Source: Parapedobacter sp037190485
GTDB taxonomy: Bacteria; Bacteroidota; Bacteroidia; Sphingobacteriales; Sphingobacteriaceae
NCBI GenBank assembly: GCA_037190485.1
Contig: JBBCJB010000027.1
Coordinates: forward strand, 62,001-126,000
DNA: 64,000 bases
Direction: 5' to 3'
Position 1 is the stretch's first letter. Each line of letters opens with the position of its first letter. Shown in pieces: positions 7,405 to 16,802 of the stretch. The notes under the pieces were generated by a model. That model did not search any database. It worked only from the letters and a program-made list of their open reading frames with translations, and was not told the DNA's origin. Position numbers and translations under genes: made by a program.

Positions 7405-10400
7405 TTAAAATCCAAAACGGATGCCCAATACGAACTGCCGGATGGCGGGATACGTGTTGGCGTCCGAGTAGCCATCCACCAGGCTGTACGGGTCGTTGCT
7501 GACCTCCGGATCCTGGCCCGGGTACGGCGTGATGGCAAACAGGTTGGTCGCCGAGACGTAGACACCGGCCTGCTGCACCTTCACGCGGTCGAGCAGCGTG
7601 CGCGGCAACCGGTAGTTGAGCGTGACCGACTTGAGCTTGATGTGCGACGAGCTGTAGACGTCGTTGCTCGACGTGAAGTTCGCGTTCTGGGAGTAGATGA
7701 GCCGCGGCCGGTCGGTTTCCGGGTTATCCGGGGTCCACCGGTCGAGTATGCGCACGCCCTTGTTGGTCAGGTTGGAAACGTATTTGTTGGCGATGTCTGC
7801 CGTATACAGGATCCGCCCGCCGTACGAATAGGTGAAGAGCGTGGACAGCGCGAAGTCGGAGAAGCTGACGGTGTTGTTCCATCCGCCGAAGAACTTGGGC
7901 GCGGACTCGCCGATAAGCGCGTACGTATCCGGGAAGCCGCTGAGCGGCCCGGCGGTGGCCAGCTCGTACATGGGGTCGCCGATACCGAGGTACGGCGAGA
8001 AGAACATGTGGAACGGGAACGCCTGCTGGTAGGCTGCCAACTGGCTTTCGTCCTGGATGACGCCCTGGAAACGCTGTCCAACGAACTGCCCCACGGGATA
8101 GCCCTCGCGGAGCACCGTATTGGACATGATGTAGCTCTGCCCGCCCGAAACCGACACGCTGCCGTGGTTGGGGTCGGCGTAGTCCATGTGCAGCCCCGTG
8201 ACCAGGCTCCGGTTGAATGCCACGTTCAGGTCACTGTGCCACGAAAAGCGATCGTTGCTGACCAACTGCCCGTGCAGCTCGATCTCCAGGCCCCGGTTGC
8301 GGATATCGGCCAGGTTGGAAATGATGGATCCATAGGATGAACTGGGCGGCAGCGATTGGTTGAACAGCAGGCCGGACGACTTCTTCTCGTATACCCCGAC
8401 ATTGACCACCAGGCCCGCCTTGAAGAGCGAGATGTCGATACCGGCGTCCTTCTGCAGCGTTTGTTCCCACTTGATGCGGTTGTTGCCCAGCTGGCTGGGG
8501 ATGACGGCGTTTGTGCCATTGTAAGATACCGGTGTGTAGAGCGTGCGGTACAGGTAGTTGCCGATGTTCTGCGTGCCGGTGAACCCCGCGCTGGCCCGCA
8601 ACTTGATGTCGTCGACCCACGCGACGCCTTTCAGGAAGTCCTCTTCCGAGATGCGCCACGCGACGCCGCCCGATGGGAAATACCCGACACGGTGGTCATT
8701 GGAAAACTTGGACGACGCGTCGGAGCGGCCCGTGAACGTGAGGATGTACCTGTCGCGATAACCGTAGTTTGCCCTTACGTAGAAGCTGAGCAGCGAGTTC
8801 TCGGCCGATGCCGACCGGCTTGGCAGCGTGACGGCGGCCGAGCTCAGGTCGTTGAGCACGAAATCATCCGGGAAGGTCTGTCCGGAAGCCTGGAACGACC
8901 GCGACCGATCGAGCTGCCACGACGTGCCGCCCACCACGTCCAGCCGGTGATCCACGCCGAACTGCCGGTTGTAGCTGAGCGTCTGCTCGAAGAGGTAGCT
9001 GGTGGTCTCGGTCTGCCCCTGCGAAGCGATTCCGCCCTGCGAGTTGCTGCCGCCGCTTGCGGAGAGCACCTCCACCATCGACGGGGTGAAGTTGCGCTGG
9101 TGGTACTGGTTGTAGTTGATCGACGCCTGGCTGCGGAAGGTGAGCCCATCGATGACCTTGTACTCCAGGAGCGCCGACCCGAGGAACATGCCGTTCTTGC
9201 CCTGGTTGATGCCGCGGAGCATGGCCAGCGGATTCTGGATGCCTTCGTAGCTGCTGGCGTTCAGGGCGCTGCCCGAGAAATTGGCCAACGACCCATCGGC
9301 GTTGTAGGGCGAACGCGTGGGCGGGGCGAACAGGGCCTGCGCATAAGCGCCGTTGGTGATGTCGTTGGTCGAGAACGCGTAGTTGACGTTGGAGACCAGC
9401 TTGAGCCGCGAACCGATCTGGTTATCGAGGTTGAGCTTGCCGGCCAACCGGCTGAACTCGGTACCCAGCACCACGCCCTCCTGCCGCGAATAAGACATGG
9501 AGGTATAGTATTTGGTGCCGGTGGTGCCCCCCCTGACGGAGACGTCGGTATTCTGGTTGAGCGCATTGCGCAGCACCAACGACAGCCAGTCGGTATTGCC
9601 GGTGCCGAGGTAGTCCGGGTTGTTGAGGATGTTGTTGGCCGCGGCGGAGGGCGCCTGCCCACGGGCGGCCCGGGCCTCGTTGTAATTGGTTGCGGCCTCG
9701 CGCATGATCATCCGGTACTGCTCGGCATCGAGCAACTCGGCCTTGATGGGCTGCGAAAAGCCGGTGTAATTGTTCACCTCGAATACGGGCTTGCTGCCCG
9801 CGGTGCCTCCCTTGGTGGTGATGATGACCACGCCGTTGGCGGCCTTGGAGCCGTAGATGGCCGTGGCCGAAGCGTCTTTCAGGATATCGATAGACTCGAT
9901 GTCGTTGATGTTGAGGCCGGCAAGGCTGTTGAGCCCGCGGGCGAACGTGCCGGACAGCGACGACGCCGGATCGCCGACATTGGAAGACCGGGCCAACGGA
10001 TCGATGACCTCGGCCGGGGTCTGGATGTACCGGTCGGCGGGCGTGATCTGCACCCCGTCGATGATGTACAGCGGATCGTTGCCCCCCAATATGGAGGTCC
10101 CCCCGCGCACGCGGATGTTGGCCACGCCGCCCGGCGACCCGTCCGACTGGGTGACCTGCACACCGGCGGCCCGGCCGGCCAGGGCTACGTCAAACGTGGC
10201 GAACGGCACGTCCCGGATTTCCTTGACGCTCACCGAAGAGACCGATCCGGTGAGGTCCTTGCGGCGCAGGCTACCATAGCCCACGACGACGACGGGATTG
10301 AGCGACTGGTTGGCCACCTTGAGCTGGAAATCGAGCCGGTCCTGGTTGCCGACGGTAGCCGCCTGCGTAACGTAGCCCACGAAGCTGGCCACCAGCACGT

Positions 10401-10869
10401 CCCCAGGGCTGGCATCGATGCGGTAGGCACCGGTCGGCCCGGAGACCGTGACGGCACCGGTGGCCTGGTTGCGGATGCTGACACCGGCCAGCCCGCGCAA
10501 TTCCTCGTCAAAGACCACGCCCTGCATGGGCGCGGCCACGATGGGCTGCTCACGGATCACGACGGTACGGGTATCGTCGTAGATCGTGAAGCCAAGCGGC
10601 TGGCCCGCCAAGGCCTGCCGGAAGGTCTCGGCCAGCGACGCGCCTTGGACCTGCACCTCCACGGGCCTTGCGCGATCGAGCACGGCCCTGCTGGCGACGA
10701 TGTCATACCCGCTCTGCGACCGGATGGCCTCGATGACCGACCGCAGGCTGGCCCCGCTCTTGCGCAGGGTGATGCGTTGGGCGGCCGACTCGTGGGAGAA
10801 GCCCACGAGCGCAAACAAAAACAGCATGGATAACGTTGTGCTTATCCGCATAAGGGTTTGATTACTCAT
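7405..10869 (-). CDS. SusC/RagA-family TonB-linked outer membrane receptor, complete
   Basis: A 1154-residue TonB-dependent channel. A signal peptide (ending ESAAQ near residue 30) precedes a secretin/TonB N-terminal signalling domain (about 31-100), a carboxypeptidase-D-like domain (about 115-195: GVVFDEELRGLAGVSIRN), a plug (about 200-330) carrying DILKDASATAIYGSKAANG, and a beta barrel ending in IRQFVLGIRFGF, whose terminal Phe is the usual barrel end. The ATG at 10869 is preferred to a GTG at 10986 because it places the signal peptide at the N-terminus. It sits in the complete sigma (12342-12911), FecR (11055-12245), SusC, SusD, TlpA operon. Its composition is uniformly GC-rich, unlike the SusC at 1-2146. 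Confidence 0.95.
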   Translation of the reverse strand: MSNQTLMRISTTLSMLFLFALVGFSHESAAQRITLRKSGASLRSVIEAIRSQSGYDIVASRAVLDRARPVEVQVQGASLAETFRQALAGQPLGFTIYDDTRTVVIREQPIVAAPMQGVVFDEELRGLAGVSIRNQATGAVTVSGPTGAYRIDASPGDVLVASFVGYVTQAATVGNQDRLDFQLKVANQSLNPVVVVGYGSLRRKDLTGSVSSVSVKEIRDVPFATFDVALAGRAAGVQVTQSDGSPGGVANIRVRGGTSILGGNDPLYIIDGVQITPADRYIQTPAEVIDPLARSSNVGDPASSLSGTFARGLNSLAGLNINDIESIDILKDASATAIYGSKAANGVVIITTKGGTAGSKPVFEVNNYTGFSQPIKAELLDAEQYRMIMREAATNYNEARAARGQAPSAAANNILNNPDYLGTGNTDWLSLVLRNALNQNTDVSVRGGTTGTKYYTSMSYSRQEGVVLGTEFSRLAGKLNLDNQIGSRLKLVSNVNYAFSTNDITNGAYAQALFAPPTRSPYNADGSLANFSGSALNASSYEGIQNPLAMLRGINQGKNGMFLGSALLEYKVIDGLTFRSQASINYNQYHQRNFTPSMVEVLSASGGSNSQGGIASQGQTETTSYLFEQTLSYNRQFGVDHRLDVVGGTSWQLDRSRSFQASGQTFPDDFVLNDLSSAAVTLPSRSASAENSLLSFYVRANYGYRDRYILTFTGRSDASSKFSNDHRVGYFPSGGVAWRISEEDFLKGVAWVDDIKLRASAGFTGTQNIGNYLYRTLYTPVSYNGTNAVIPSQLGNNRIKWEQTLQKDAGIDISLFKAGLVVNVGVYEKKSSGLLFNQSLPPSSSYGSIISNLADIRNRGLEIELHGQLVSNDRFSWHSDLNVAFNRSLVTGLHMDYADPNHGSVSVSGGQSYIMSNTVLREGYPVGQFVGQRFQGVIQDESQLAAYQQAFPFHMFFSPYLGIGDPMYELATAGPLSGFPDTYALIGESAPKFFGGWNNTVSFSDFALSTLFTYSYGGRILYTADIANKYVSNLTNKGVRILDRWTPDNPETDRPRLIYSQNANFTSSNDVYSSSHIKLKSVTLNYRLPRTLLDRVKVQQAGVYVSATNLFAITPYPGQDPEVSNDPYSLVDGYSDANTYPAIRQFVLGIRFGF

Positions 10870-11054
10870 AAAAATTTTGCGAAACAACGCAATGCCCTTA
10901 CGGCAAAAAACGTAAGTTTGCATTGCTGGGTGATACATACGATATGGTGCGCTTTCGGTCGCGAAACCGAATGGGCGATCCGGCACTTACCGAAGCTTCC
11001 GGCGGCAACCGGAGGCTTCGCTTTTTAACGGCGCCTGCCCCGTGACGGTAAACG

Positions 11055-12245
11055 TTACTGCATGACCGTTAACCTCCTTCCTGTCTGCGTGACGCGCAGG
11101 CGGGGTTCCGCCTCGGCAAGGTAGGCCAGCACGTCCGCCAGCTTCTGGTGCCGGGATATGCGGGCGTAGACGGCCAGCGTGGTGTCTGCCCCTGGTGCAT
11201 AACTGACATCGACATCGTACCAACGGCCGATCTGGCGGAACACGTCGTGAACCGGCCCATCGAAACTGAAATACCCTTCGCGCCAGGCGGCGTATTCGCC
11301 GGTTTCAACCTGTCGGATCGTGGTTGACGGCCCGCGTACAACGGACTGATCCCCGGGGCGGAGCCTGTTGGCTGTTTTGGCCACCAGGTTCTCGATCGCC
11401 ACGCTCCCCTCCACCAGCGTCGTCTCGGTTTCGGGCTCATCGGGATAGGCGGCGATGTTGAATTGGGTGCCCAGTACTTGTACGACCTGACTTGCGGTCC
11501 GGACGTGAAAAGACGCATAATCATGCGTCGCTGCATCCGTGCGCGCTTTCCCCCTGGTCATCTTCGGCCGAATGTCAAAGAACGCTTCGCCCTCCAAAAA
11601 AACTTCCCTTGAATCGCCCGAAAACCGAGACGGGTAGTTCAGCGTGCTGTTGGCGTTGAGCCAGACACGGCTGCCATCGGGCAGCGTGATTTGGTAGGTG
11701 CCGCCCTTTGGCGTTGTTATTGAATTAAGCATTGGCAATTGAGAACTAAGAATGCCGTTCTCTCCGCCAGGCCTTTCATTCTTCATGCTTAGTTCTTCAT
11801 TCTCCATGACCTGACTACCGTCAAGGTAGGTGACCCCGTCCTGTATGACGATCCCTTCCTGCTCCGAACTCAGATTTATCGTCCGGCCGTCGGCCAGCGT
11901 AAGCGTGGCGCGGTTGCCGCCGGGCAGGATTTCGGTAGCGGCGAGACGATCGACCGACGACTTTCTAGTGCCTAGGGCGAAGTAGCCGACGACGGCGGCT
12001 ACGAGCAGTACCGCCGCCGCGTAAGGCAACAGGCGCAGGATGCGGGGCCGCCGGGGCTGGACTTTCGGCAATACGTGTTGTCGGATGCGCTGGTTGAGGT
12101 CGGCGAGCTCGCCCTCCGGCAACGGGTCTGACGCTGCATTCACGTAGTCGCGGAAATGCCGTTCCACGAGGCCGCGTTCGGCCTCCGTGGCCGTGCCCGC
12201 CCGGTATCTTTTCAGTAATTCGTTTGCGTCTTGGTGTTCCATCAT
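11055..12245 (-). CDS. FecR-family anti-sigma factor of the second Sus locus
   Basis: A 396-residue membrane anti-sigma factor. The cytoplasmic N-terminus (ANELLKRYRAGTATEAERGL) is followed by a transmembrane helix (about 75-95, LPYAAAVLLVAAVVGYFAL), the periplasmic FecR domain (TTPKGGTYQITLPDGSRVWL, GEAFFDI) and a C-terminal domain that ends at RLTVMQ. Residues about 146-176 are encoded by two heptamer arrays (11722-11756 and 11776-11803) in inverted orientation, at the same protein position as the array in the other FecR. The ATG at 12245 (a second at 12242) is chosen over a TTG at 12290. It follows the sigma gene after a gap of about 96 nt and precedes the SusC it should sense. Confidence 0.93.
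   Translation of the reverse strand: MMEHQDANELLKRYRAGTATEAERGLVERHFRDYVNAASDPLPEGELADLNQRIRQHVLPKVQPRRPRILRLLPYAAAVLLVAAVVGYFALGTRKSSVDRLAATEILPGGNRATLTLADGRTINLSSEQEGIVIQDGVTYLDGSQVMENEELSMKNERPGGENGILSSQLPMLNSITTPKGGTYQITLPDGSRVWLNANSTLNYPSRFSGDSREVFLEGEAFFDIRPKMTRGKARTDAATHDYASFHVRTASQVVQVLGTQFNIAAYPDEPETETTLVEGSVAIENLVAKTANRLRPGDQSVVRGPSTTIRQVETGEYAAWREGYFSFDGPVHDVFRQIGRWYDVDVSYAPGADTTLAVYARISRHQKLADVLAYLAEAEPRLRVTQTGRRLTVMQ
11722..11803. repeat. Pair of inverted heptamer arrays inside the second fecR
   Basis: The plus strand from 11722 reads GAATTAA, GCATTGG, CAATTGA, GAACTAA, GAATGCC, and from 11776 TCATTCT, TCATGCT, TAGTTCT, TCATTCT, each with a period of exactly seven. GAACTAAG at 11743-11750 is the perfect reverse complement of CTTAGTTC at 11788-11795, so the two arrays can fold on each other. 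They encode the low-complexity stretch MENEELSMKNE and what follows it in FecR. Confidence 0.8.
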
Positions 12246-12341
12246 AAACGCGTGCGTTCTTTTCGGCCACGCTACTATCACGTCAGCCAAACGCCCGGTT
12301 TTTCACGGGAAAAAAGAAAAAAAGTTTCAACAAACTGGTTA

Positions 12342-12911
12342 TCAAACCATAAAAAAGCAGGGAAACAGCAAGATGGTACGTTTCAATACCTGGGCGGCCT
12401 TGCTGAGCAGGTTGTCTACGGTACGGACCGACAGCGCGAGCTGGGCGGCGATCTCTTCGTTGGAAAGCCCGTCGCGGTGACAGAGGTAAAAGGCATTCCG
12501 CATGTTTTCAGGCAAGCGCGAAGCCTGCCTATCCAGCCGCTCGCGCAGTTCCTTTTCCGCAATGAGGGCATCGGCGTCATAGGCGTGGTTATCCAGCGCG
12601 ACCTGCAGCTGCGCCACGAAGTCATGGCGTATCCGCGCTTTCTCGTGCAGGTTGATGACCCGGTAGCGCACCGAGCGGAACAGGTAGGCCGAAAGGCTGG
12701 TCTCGATCGCCAGGGTTTCGCGCCGTTGCCACAGCGAAACGAAGATATCCTGCACCACGTCCTGCACATCGAGCGGATCGGGCACCAGCTTGGCGGCATA
12801 GCGGATCAACGGCTCGCTGAACCGATCATACAGCCACGCAAAAGCCCGCTCTTCGCCATTCTTGAGCGCATCCAGCATTTCCTGATCGGTGTATTGTCGG
12901 TCGTAAGCCAT
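12342..12911 (-). CDS. RNA polymerase ECF-type sigma factor of the second Sus locus
   Basis: A 189-residue ECF sigma factor. Region 2 (about 20-85) has AFAWLYDRFSEPLIRYA and DVQDVVQDIFVSLWQRRE; region 4 (about 120-178) has LPENMRNAFYLCHRDGLSN and EEIAAQLALSVRTVDNLLSK. The C-terminal hydrophobic tail (LLFPCFFMV) is typical of Bacteroidota SusCD sigmas. It heads the operon running to the TlpA gene at 5179 and should be held by the FecR encoded next. A TAAGTTTG -7 element at 12931-12938 lies 20 bases upstream of the ATG. Confidence 0.94.
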   Translation of the reverse strand: MAYDRQYTDQEMLDALKNGEERAFAWLYDRFSEPLIRYAAKLVPDPLDVQDVVQDIFVSLWQRRETLAIETSLSAYLFRSVRYRVINLHEKARIRHDFVAQLQVALDNHAYDADALIAEKELRERLDRQASRLPENMRNAFYLCHRDGLSNEEIAAQLALSVRTVDNLLSKAAQVLKRTILLFPCFFMV

Positions 12912-12930
12912 CTGAACGGCGTTGTTTGAG

Positions 12931-12938
12931 CAAACTTA
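12931..12938 (-). promoter_or_regulatory. Bacteroidota -7 element of the second sigma gene
   Basis: The minus strand reads TAAGTTTG (TAnnTTTG), 20 bases from the ATG at 12911. It overlaps a short palindrome, GTTTGAGCAAAC (12925-12936). A TTTG lies upstream, but only 14 bases away instead of about 19-20. Confidence 0.45.
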
Positions 12939-13236
12939 GGAAAAATTTCAGCCAAATCCAGCATCACGGCGCTTCATGGCCTTTTATTTATCGTGCAGGC
13001 ATACCTCCCCAGCAATCGTTGTCAATGGCTTAACCGAATCGGCCATTCGATGCGGTTCACACGACCATACCGACGCCCATGCCAAGATACGAGAAGTACA
13101 TGAATGAGATGAACGGAAAACATTCCTTATCGGGATACTACATTTGTTCTTCAGATACACGGAAGCCATGAAAGCGCCTTGATACCGCCTTGCCCGCGAA
13201 GACATCGTTTGCCCTGCATTTTGCCTATGAATTGAT
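12939..13236. other. Intergenic region between divergent genes, no gene seen
   Basis: This stretch separates the minus-strand sigma gene from the plus-strand surface-protein cassette. I see no plausible coding frame, RNA gene, strong hairpin or repeat. It must hold the cassette promoter, but no clear TAnnTTTG box is visible close to 13237; TGCATTTTG near 13215 is only a rough match. Confidence 0.5.
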
Positions 13237-14805
13237 ATGTACGCCGCTCGCCCACCCGATTTACCCCACTTGCTACGATGTTTCATCGTAGTAGCCACCT
13301 TGCTTTGTGGTGTGGTGAAGGAGGGGGTTGGGCAACGGGTGTATGCGACAAGCGTGAGTACGGGTGGCAGCGGGGTAACCAATGCGAGTAATGCGACAAG
13401 CGTTGATGGAACAACCGAACCCACGGCTACTCCGCGCGCTCGAATATCCAGAGGCGGATTAAGTTCTTCTGGAACGGCCTACCTCCAACTGCAATTTGGT
13501 AGTACCATCCCTCAAAATGCTAGCGTCTTGGTAAGAGTCGATAACGAATTGGTCGGATTATTAAATGGGAGCATCAGCATATCAGCGTACGAAAGCGGCT
13601 CATTGAGATCTTCCAGTTCAAGCAAGTTTACAATGAGTAATGGACTTAGCTTTTATTCGGTAAATGTAACCGGAGGTAATTTTAATCAAATAAGAATTAC
13701 GGCTAATGCATCTACTTTGGGGACTGCCGAAATAGATGTCTTTTATGCTCTCTATGAACCTCCAAGCACCAACTGTGCAACCGCGTTAGGCACTTCTGAA
13801 AACATAACAGGTCTGCTCCCTCTGTCTGCTGGCATTGACAATATTAACCATGCCATAGACGGAGACTTATCTACGAACTCTCGGCTTTATGTGGGTCTGG
13901 GGCTTGGCACAACGGTAACTCAAACGGTCTATTTTTCGAATTTATCAAACCCTGGTGATGCTGCAACCGTTACGCTTTCAGCGAATCCTTCATTACTATC
14001 CGTAGGATTGCTTGGCAGTACCCAAATCGACCTTTATAAAGGCTCCCAACATATTGATGGCATATCTATCTCCAGTCTTTTACAGGGCACCGATTTACTT
14101 GGTTTATTACAAAGTGCCGAAAAAGCCACGTTGTCTTTTGTCCCTGACGGGAATCAGGTATTTGACCGTATTGTGGTATCGATGAGTTCACTTGTAGGAG
14201 TAGCGGCCAGTTTAAATTTATGGGAAGTAGCCCGCACCCCCGCCAAACCTACTGTACCCATAGCATACCCGAATGTAATCGAAATCTGCGACGGCGAAAC
14301 CGTATCCATCACGGCCGAATCGCCAAGCGCAGGCAGCATTTTGCGCTGGTACAATGCGGTAAACGACGGGACGTTGCTACAGGAAAGCACAGGAAATCCC
14401 GACACATACATTACGCCACCATTACCTTATACCGCCCCAGACGACACCACGTTTATTTATGTGGCGGCCGCTTGGGATAGCGGTTGCCCCGCCGAATCGG
14501 AACGGACGAAAATCGCCATCGTTATACATCCCAAGCCTACCGTGGCCCCCATTTCAGGTGAAGATGATGTCTGTGTCAATGACCAGATCGCTTTGTCTTC
14601 CGGCACGGTAGGCGGCACATGGAGCAGCGATGACAACGACATCGCGTCGGTAAATCCCTCTTCAGGAGTGGTATCAGGCATTGCCACAGGCACAGTCACG
14701 ATTAGATACACCGTGTCCGACAGCGAAACTTCCTGCTCGAACTACCAAGAGAAGGAAATAACCGTACATCCGAAACCGAATACCCCCAGTATCGTAACCC
14801 ACTGA
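13237..14805 (+). CDS. Secreted Ig-like (BIG2) surface protein, first of a three-gene cassette
   Basis: A 522-residue secreted protein. A basic N-terminus and hydrophobic run (about 14-32, CFIVVATLLCGVV) form a signal peptide ending near GVGQ. A beta-rich N-terminal half with many Ser/Thr/Gly residues (VYATSVSTGG onward) is followed by Ig-like modules: one from about residue 343 (PNVIEICDGETVSITAESP) and a BIG2-type module at about 435-510 (GTWSSDDNDIASVNPSSGVV). It ends abruptly at an inter-domain linker, HPKPNTPSIVTH, with no T9SS sorting domain, so its route to the surface is unclear. The two following genes (gaps of 39 and 50 nt) encode related modules, suggesting one surface assembly. 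Function is otherwise unknown. Confidence 0.8.
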   Translation: MYAARPPDLPHLLRCFIVVATLLCGVVKEGVGQRVYATSVSTGGSGVTNASNATSVDGTTEPTATPRARISRGGLSSSGTAYLQLQFGSTIPQNASVLVRVDNELVGLLNGSISISAYESGSLRSSSSSKFTMSNGLSFYSVNVTGGNFNQIRITANASTLGTAEIDVFYALYEPPSTNCATALGTSENITGLLPLSAGIDNINHAIDGDLSTNSRLYVGLGLGTTVTQTVYFSNLSNPGDAATVTLSANPSLLSVGLLGSTQIDLYKGSQHIDGISISSLLQGTDLLGLLQSAEKATLSFVPDGNQVFDRIVVSMSSLVGVAASLNLWEVARTPAKPTVPIAYPNVIEICDGETVSITAESPSAGSILRWYNAVNDGTLLQESTGNPDTYITPPLPYTAPDDTTFIYVAAAWDSGCPAESERTKIAIVIHPKPTVAPISGEDDVCVNDQIALSSGTVGGTWSSDDNDIASVNPSSGVVSGIATGTVTIRYTVSDSETSCSNYQEKEITVHPKPNTPSIVTH

Positions 14806-14844
14806 AAAATAAATCAATAAATAGAAAATCAAATCACAAGCGTT

Positions 14845-15642
14845 ATGAAAACAACAACGAAACTATTAAGAATGAGTGCAGCTACAGCCTTGTCGCTTGC
14901 ACTCGCAACCCCTTCCGCAATGGCGCAGACAGACATCTATGTATGTGAAGACGGCACGGTCATCCTAGGCTATAGCGGAGACTATTCTCTTGAAACGGGC
15001 GACGAAGTGGTATGGCAGAAATGGGACACAGGCACGGATGCTCCGGACGGCGCTCCTACTGCATTGACGTATAGCGGTGACCCAACATCGGTAAACTTTG
15101 AAGTCGACGGCGGGGATCTAGGTACCGTCGGGGCCCACCACTACCGAATGTACGTCATCGCCACCGACCCCAACAGTTGCGGCAGCGACCTGTCCGATCC
15201 CGTCGAAGTATATAAGCTGCCCGCATTGACGCTGGCTCTTGGAGCGCCGTCAGTTGACGAGTATTGCGAGGCCACCACCAACCCGGAACTCAACCAACCA
15301 GCTTCGTCTGATATCATTGCGACCACGAGTCCAGCCGAAACGTTGCCTGCGGGCATACCATTGGTGTACGCTTGGACAGCAGAACATGATGATGTTGCCG
15401 TACCTGACGTCAATGGCATCGGTTCTTTCACTGCCAACAATGCATCAGCGACCGAACTTACCAATACATTCACGATGAATACGACCACCGTGGGTACCTA
15501 CGAGTTCACCGCTACAGTGACATATGCTGCCCAAACCTCCGGAGGGGTATTGATCAAAGGAGGCTGTGAGACAGCATCAACGAACACACAAACTGTCGAG
15601 GTAACGGCTAAGCCGGATAAGCCTACGATTACGTTCAACTAA
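14845..15642 (+). CDS. Secreted Ig/PKD-like protein, second of the cassette
   Basis: A 265-residue protein with a clear signal peptide (1-28, MKTTTKLLRMSAATALSLAL then SAMAQ). Two beta-sandwich modules follow: the first (about 29-128) ends in SCGSDLSDPVEVY, closely similar to DCHSDVSDPVEVI in the next gene; the second (about 129-260) resembles a PKD/Ig domain with TYEFTATVTYA. It ends in AKPDKPTITFN, the same K-P-x-x-P-x-I linker type that ends the first protein, and has no sorting domain. Likely exported and assembled with its neighbours; no enzyme motif is visible. Confidence 0.75.
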   Translation: MKTTTKLLRMSAATALSLALATPSAMAQTDIYVCEDGTVILGYSGDYSLETGDEVVWQKWDTGTDAPDGAPTALTYSGDPTSVNFEVDGGDLGTVGAHHYRMYVIATDPNSCGSDLSDPVEVYKLPALTLALGAPSVDEYCEATTNPELNQPASSDIIATTSPAETLPAGIPLVYAWTAEHDDVAVPDVNGIGSFTANNASATELTNTFTMNTTTVGTYEFTATVTYAAQTSGGVLIKGGCETASTNTQTVEVTAKPDKPTITFN

Positions 15643-15692
15643 GATTTCTGAGACACAAATTATCCCAATCGGACAACTCCCCATATCATAAC

Positions 15693-16628
15693 ATGAAGAT
15701 CGGCTTATTGTACAGTTTGCTGACGACGCTTGCTTTGTATAGCAAAGCGCAGGAGCAAACTGTACATATTGCCCGAGGCAATTCGATTACCCTCACCGCC
15801 CACGCTAACAACGCTCTCTCCTACCTTTGGTTCCGGAACAGCGAACCCCTCAACGGCGAGCACGAGGAGCAGCTCACCGTGACCGTAGCAGGCACCTACA
15901 CCGTCATCGCCTTGGGCAACGATTGCCACTCGGACGTATCCGACCCGGTGGAGGTAATCGTAGACCCCGACGGTGAGCCGCGTATGGTGGACATGCACAT
16001 CCGCAATGAACCGGATCGCCAGACGGCGCTGATCGGAACCCCGTTTTCCTACCGGCTCGTGGCCATCAACAACGGCATCCATATGGCCAACGATGTGGTC
16101 GTGACCGCGCAATTGCCAACGAACGTGGCCTACGAGGGCGTTTCGCGAGATGCGCAGGGTGAGGTCACCTACAATGCGGCAACGCGCCAGCTGACCTGGC
16201 GCGTGGGTAACATGAACCCGGGGCAATCCGAACCGCTGACCATCACGGTACATGCCCAAGGAGCGGGCCCGGCCACTAAATTAGCCGTGGTAACCCATAG
16301 CCAGGACGACCACAACCCCGCCGACAACGAAGCGCAGGCCACCGTGAACGTAATCGCGCTCAAGATCCCGAACGCCTTCACCCCCAACGGCGACGGGCTG
16401 AACGACGAGTTCCGCATCCAGGGCCTGGAATTCTTTCCGGAGAACCGCATCGTCATCTTCAACCGCTGGGGGAACGAGGTGTACAAGGCCAGCCCGTACC
16501 GAGGCGACTGGAACGGGAGCAACCTGAGCGAAGGCACGTATTACTATATTTTCGAGGCCAAACTCCCTTCCGGCAGGTGGGAGCCCTTCAAGGGATACGT
16601 CACGATCATCCGGACGGTTCGGGAATGA
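15693..16628 (+). CDS. T9SS type B sorting-domain surface protein (DUF11-like), third of the cassette
   Basis: A 311-residue protein: signal peptide (1-19, ending SKAQ), an Ig-like module (about 20-92, HSDVSDPVEVIVDPDG), a DUF11-like repeat (about 98-210, GTPFSYRLVAINNGIHMAND, then LPTNVAYEGVS) and a gliding-motility-associated C-terminal domain (about 220-311) with PNAFTPNGDGLNDEF, FNRWGNEVY and EGTYYYIFEAKLPSG. The last is the type B signal for type IX secretion and surface anchoring. As the only cassette member with a sorting domain, it may anchor the other two. Confidence 0.88.
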   Translation: MKIGLLYSLLTTLALYSKAQEQTVHIARGNSITLTAHANNALSYLWFRNSEPLNGEHEEQLTVTVAGTYTVIALGNDCHSDVSDPVEVIVDPDGEPRMVDMHIRNEPDRQTALIGTPFSYRLVAINNGIHMANDVVVTAQLPTNVAYEGVSRDAQGEVTYNAATRQLTWRVGNMNPGQSEPLTITVHAQGAGPATKLAVVTHSQDDHNPADNEAQATVNVIALKIPNAFTPNGDGLNDEFRIQGLEFFPENRIVIFNRWGNEVYKASPYRGDWNGSNLSEGTYYYIFEAKLPSGRWEPFKGYVTIIRTVRE

Positions 16629-16802
16629 CAGTGGAATTTCTTGCCCTGTTATTGTACAATCTTATCATTTCTTTGCAAGTTGGATTTGTTTTACCTACCT
16701 TGGTGGAAGTGATTCGCTGATGGCGATAGCAGCCAAGCGAACGGTTGAATTATAAACCCTATTTTGACCCGACAGCGGAATCAAAATGTAGATTTTAGCG
16801 TT

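Noticed and set aside
5967..7502. Open frame of 511 codons on the plus strand
   Set aside because: Antisense shadow of the SusD gene; no domain, and the real gene on the other strand is unambiguous.
8356..10833. Long open frame of 825 codons on the plus strand
   Set aside because: It is antisense to the complete SusC gene, whose product has all family signatures; GC-rich codon use leaves the opposite strand open. The product shows no known domain.
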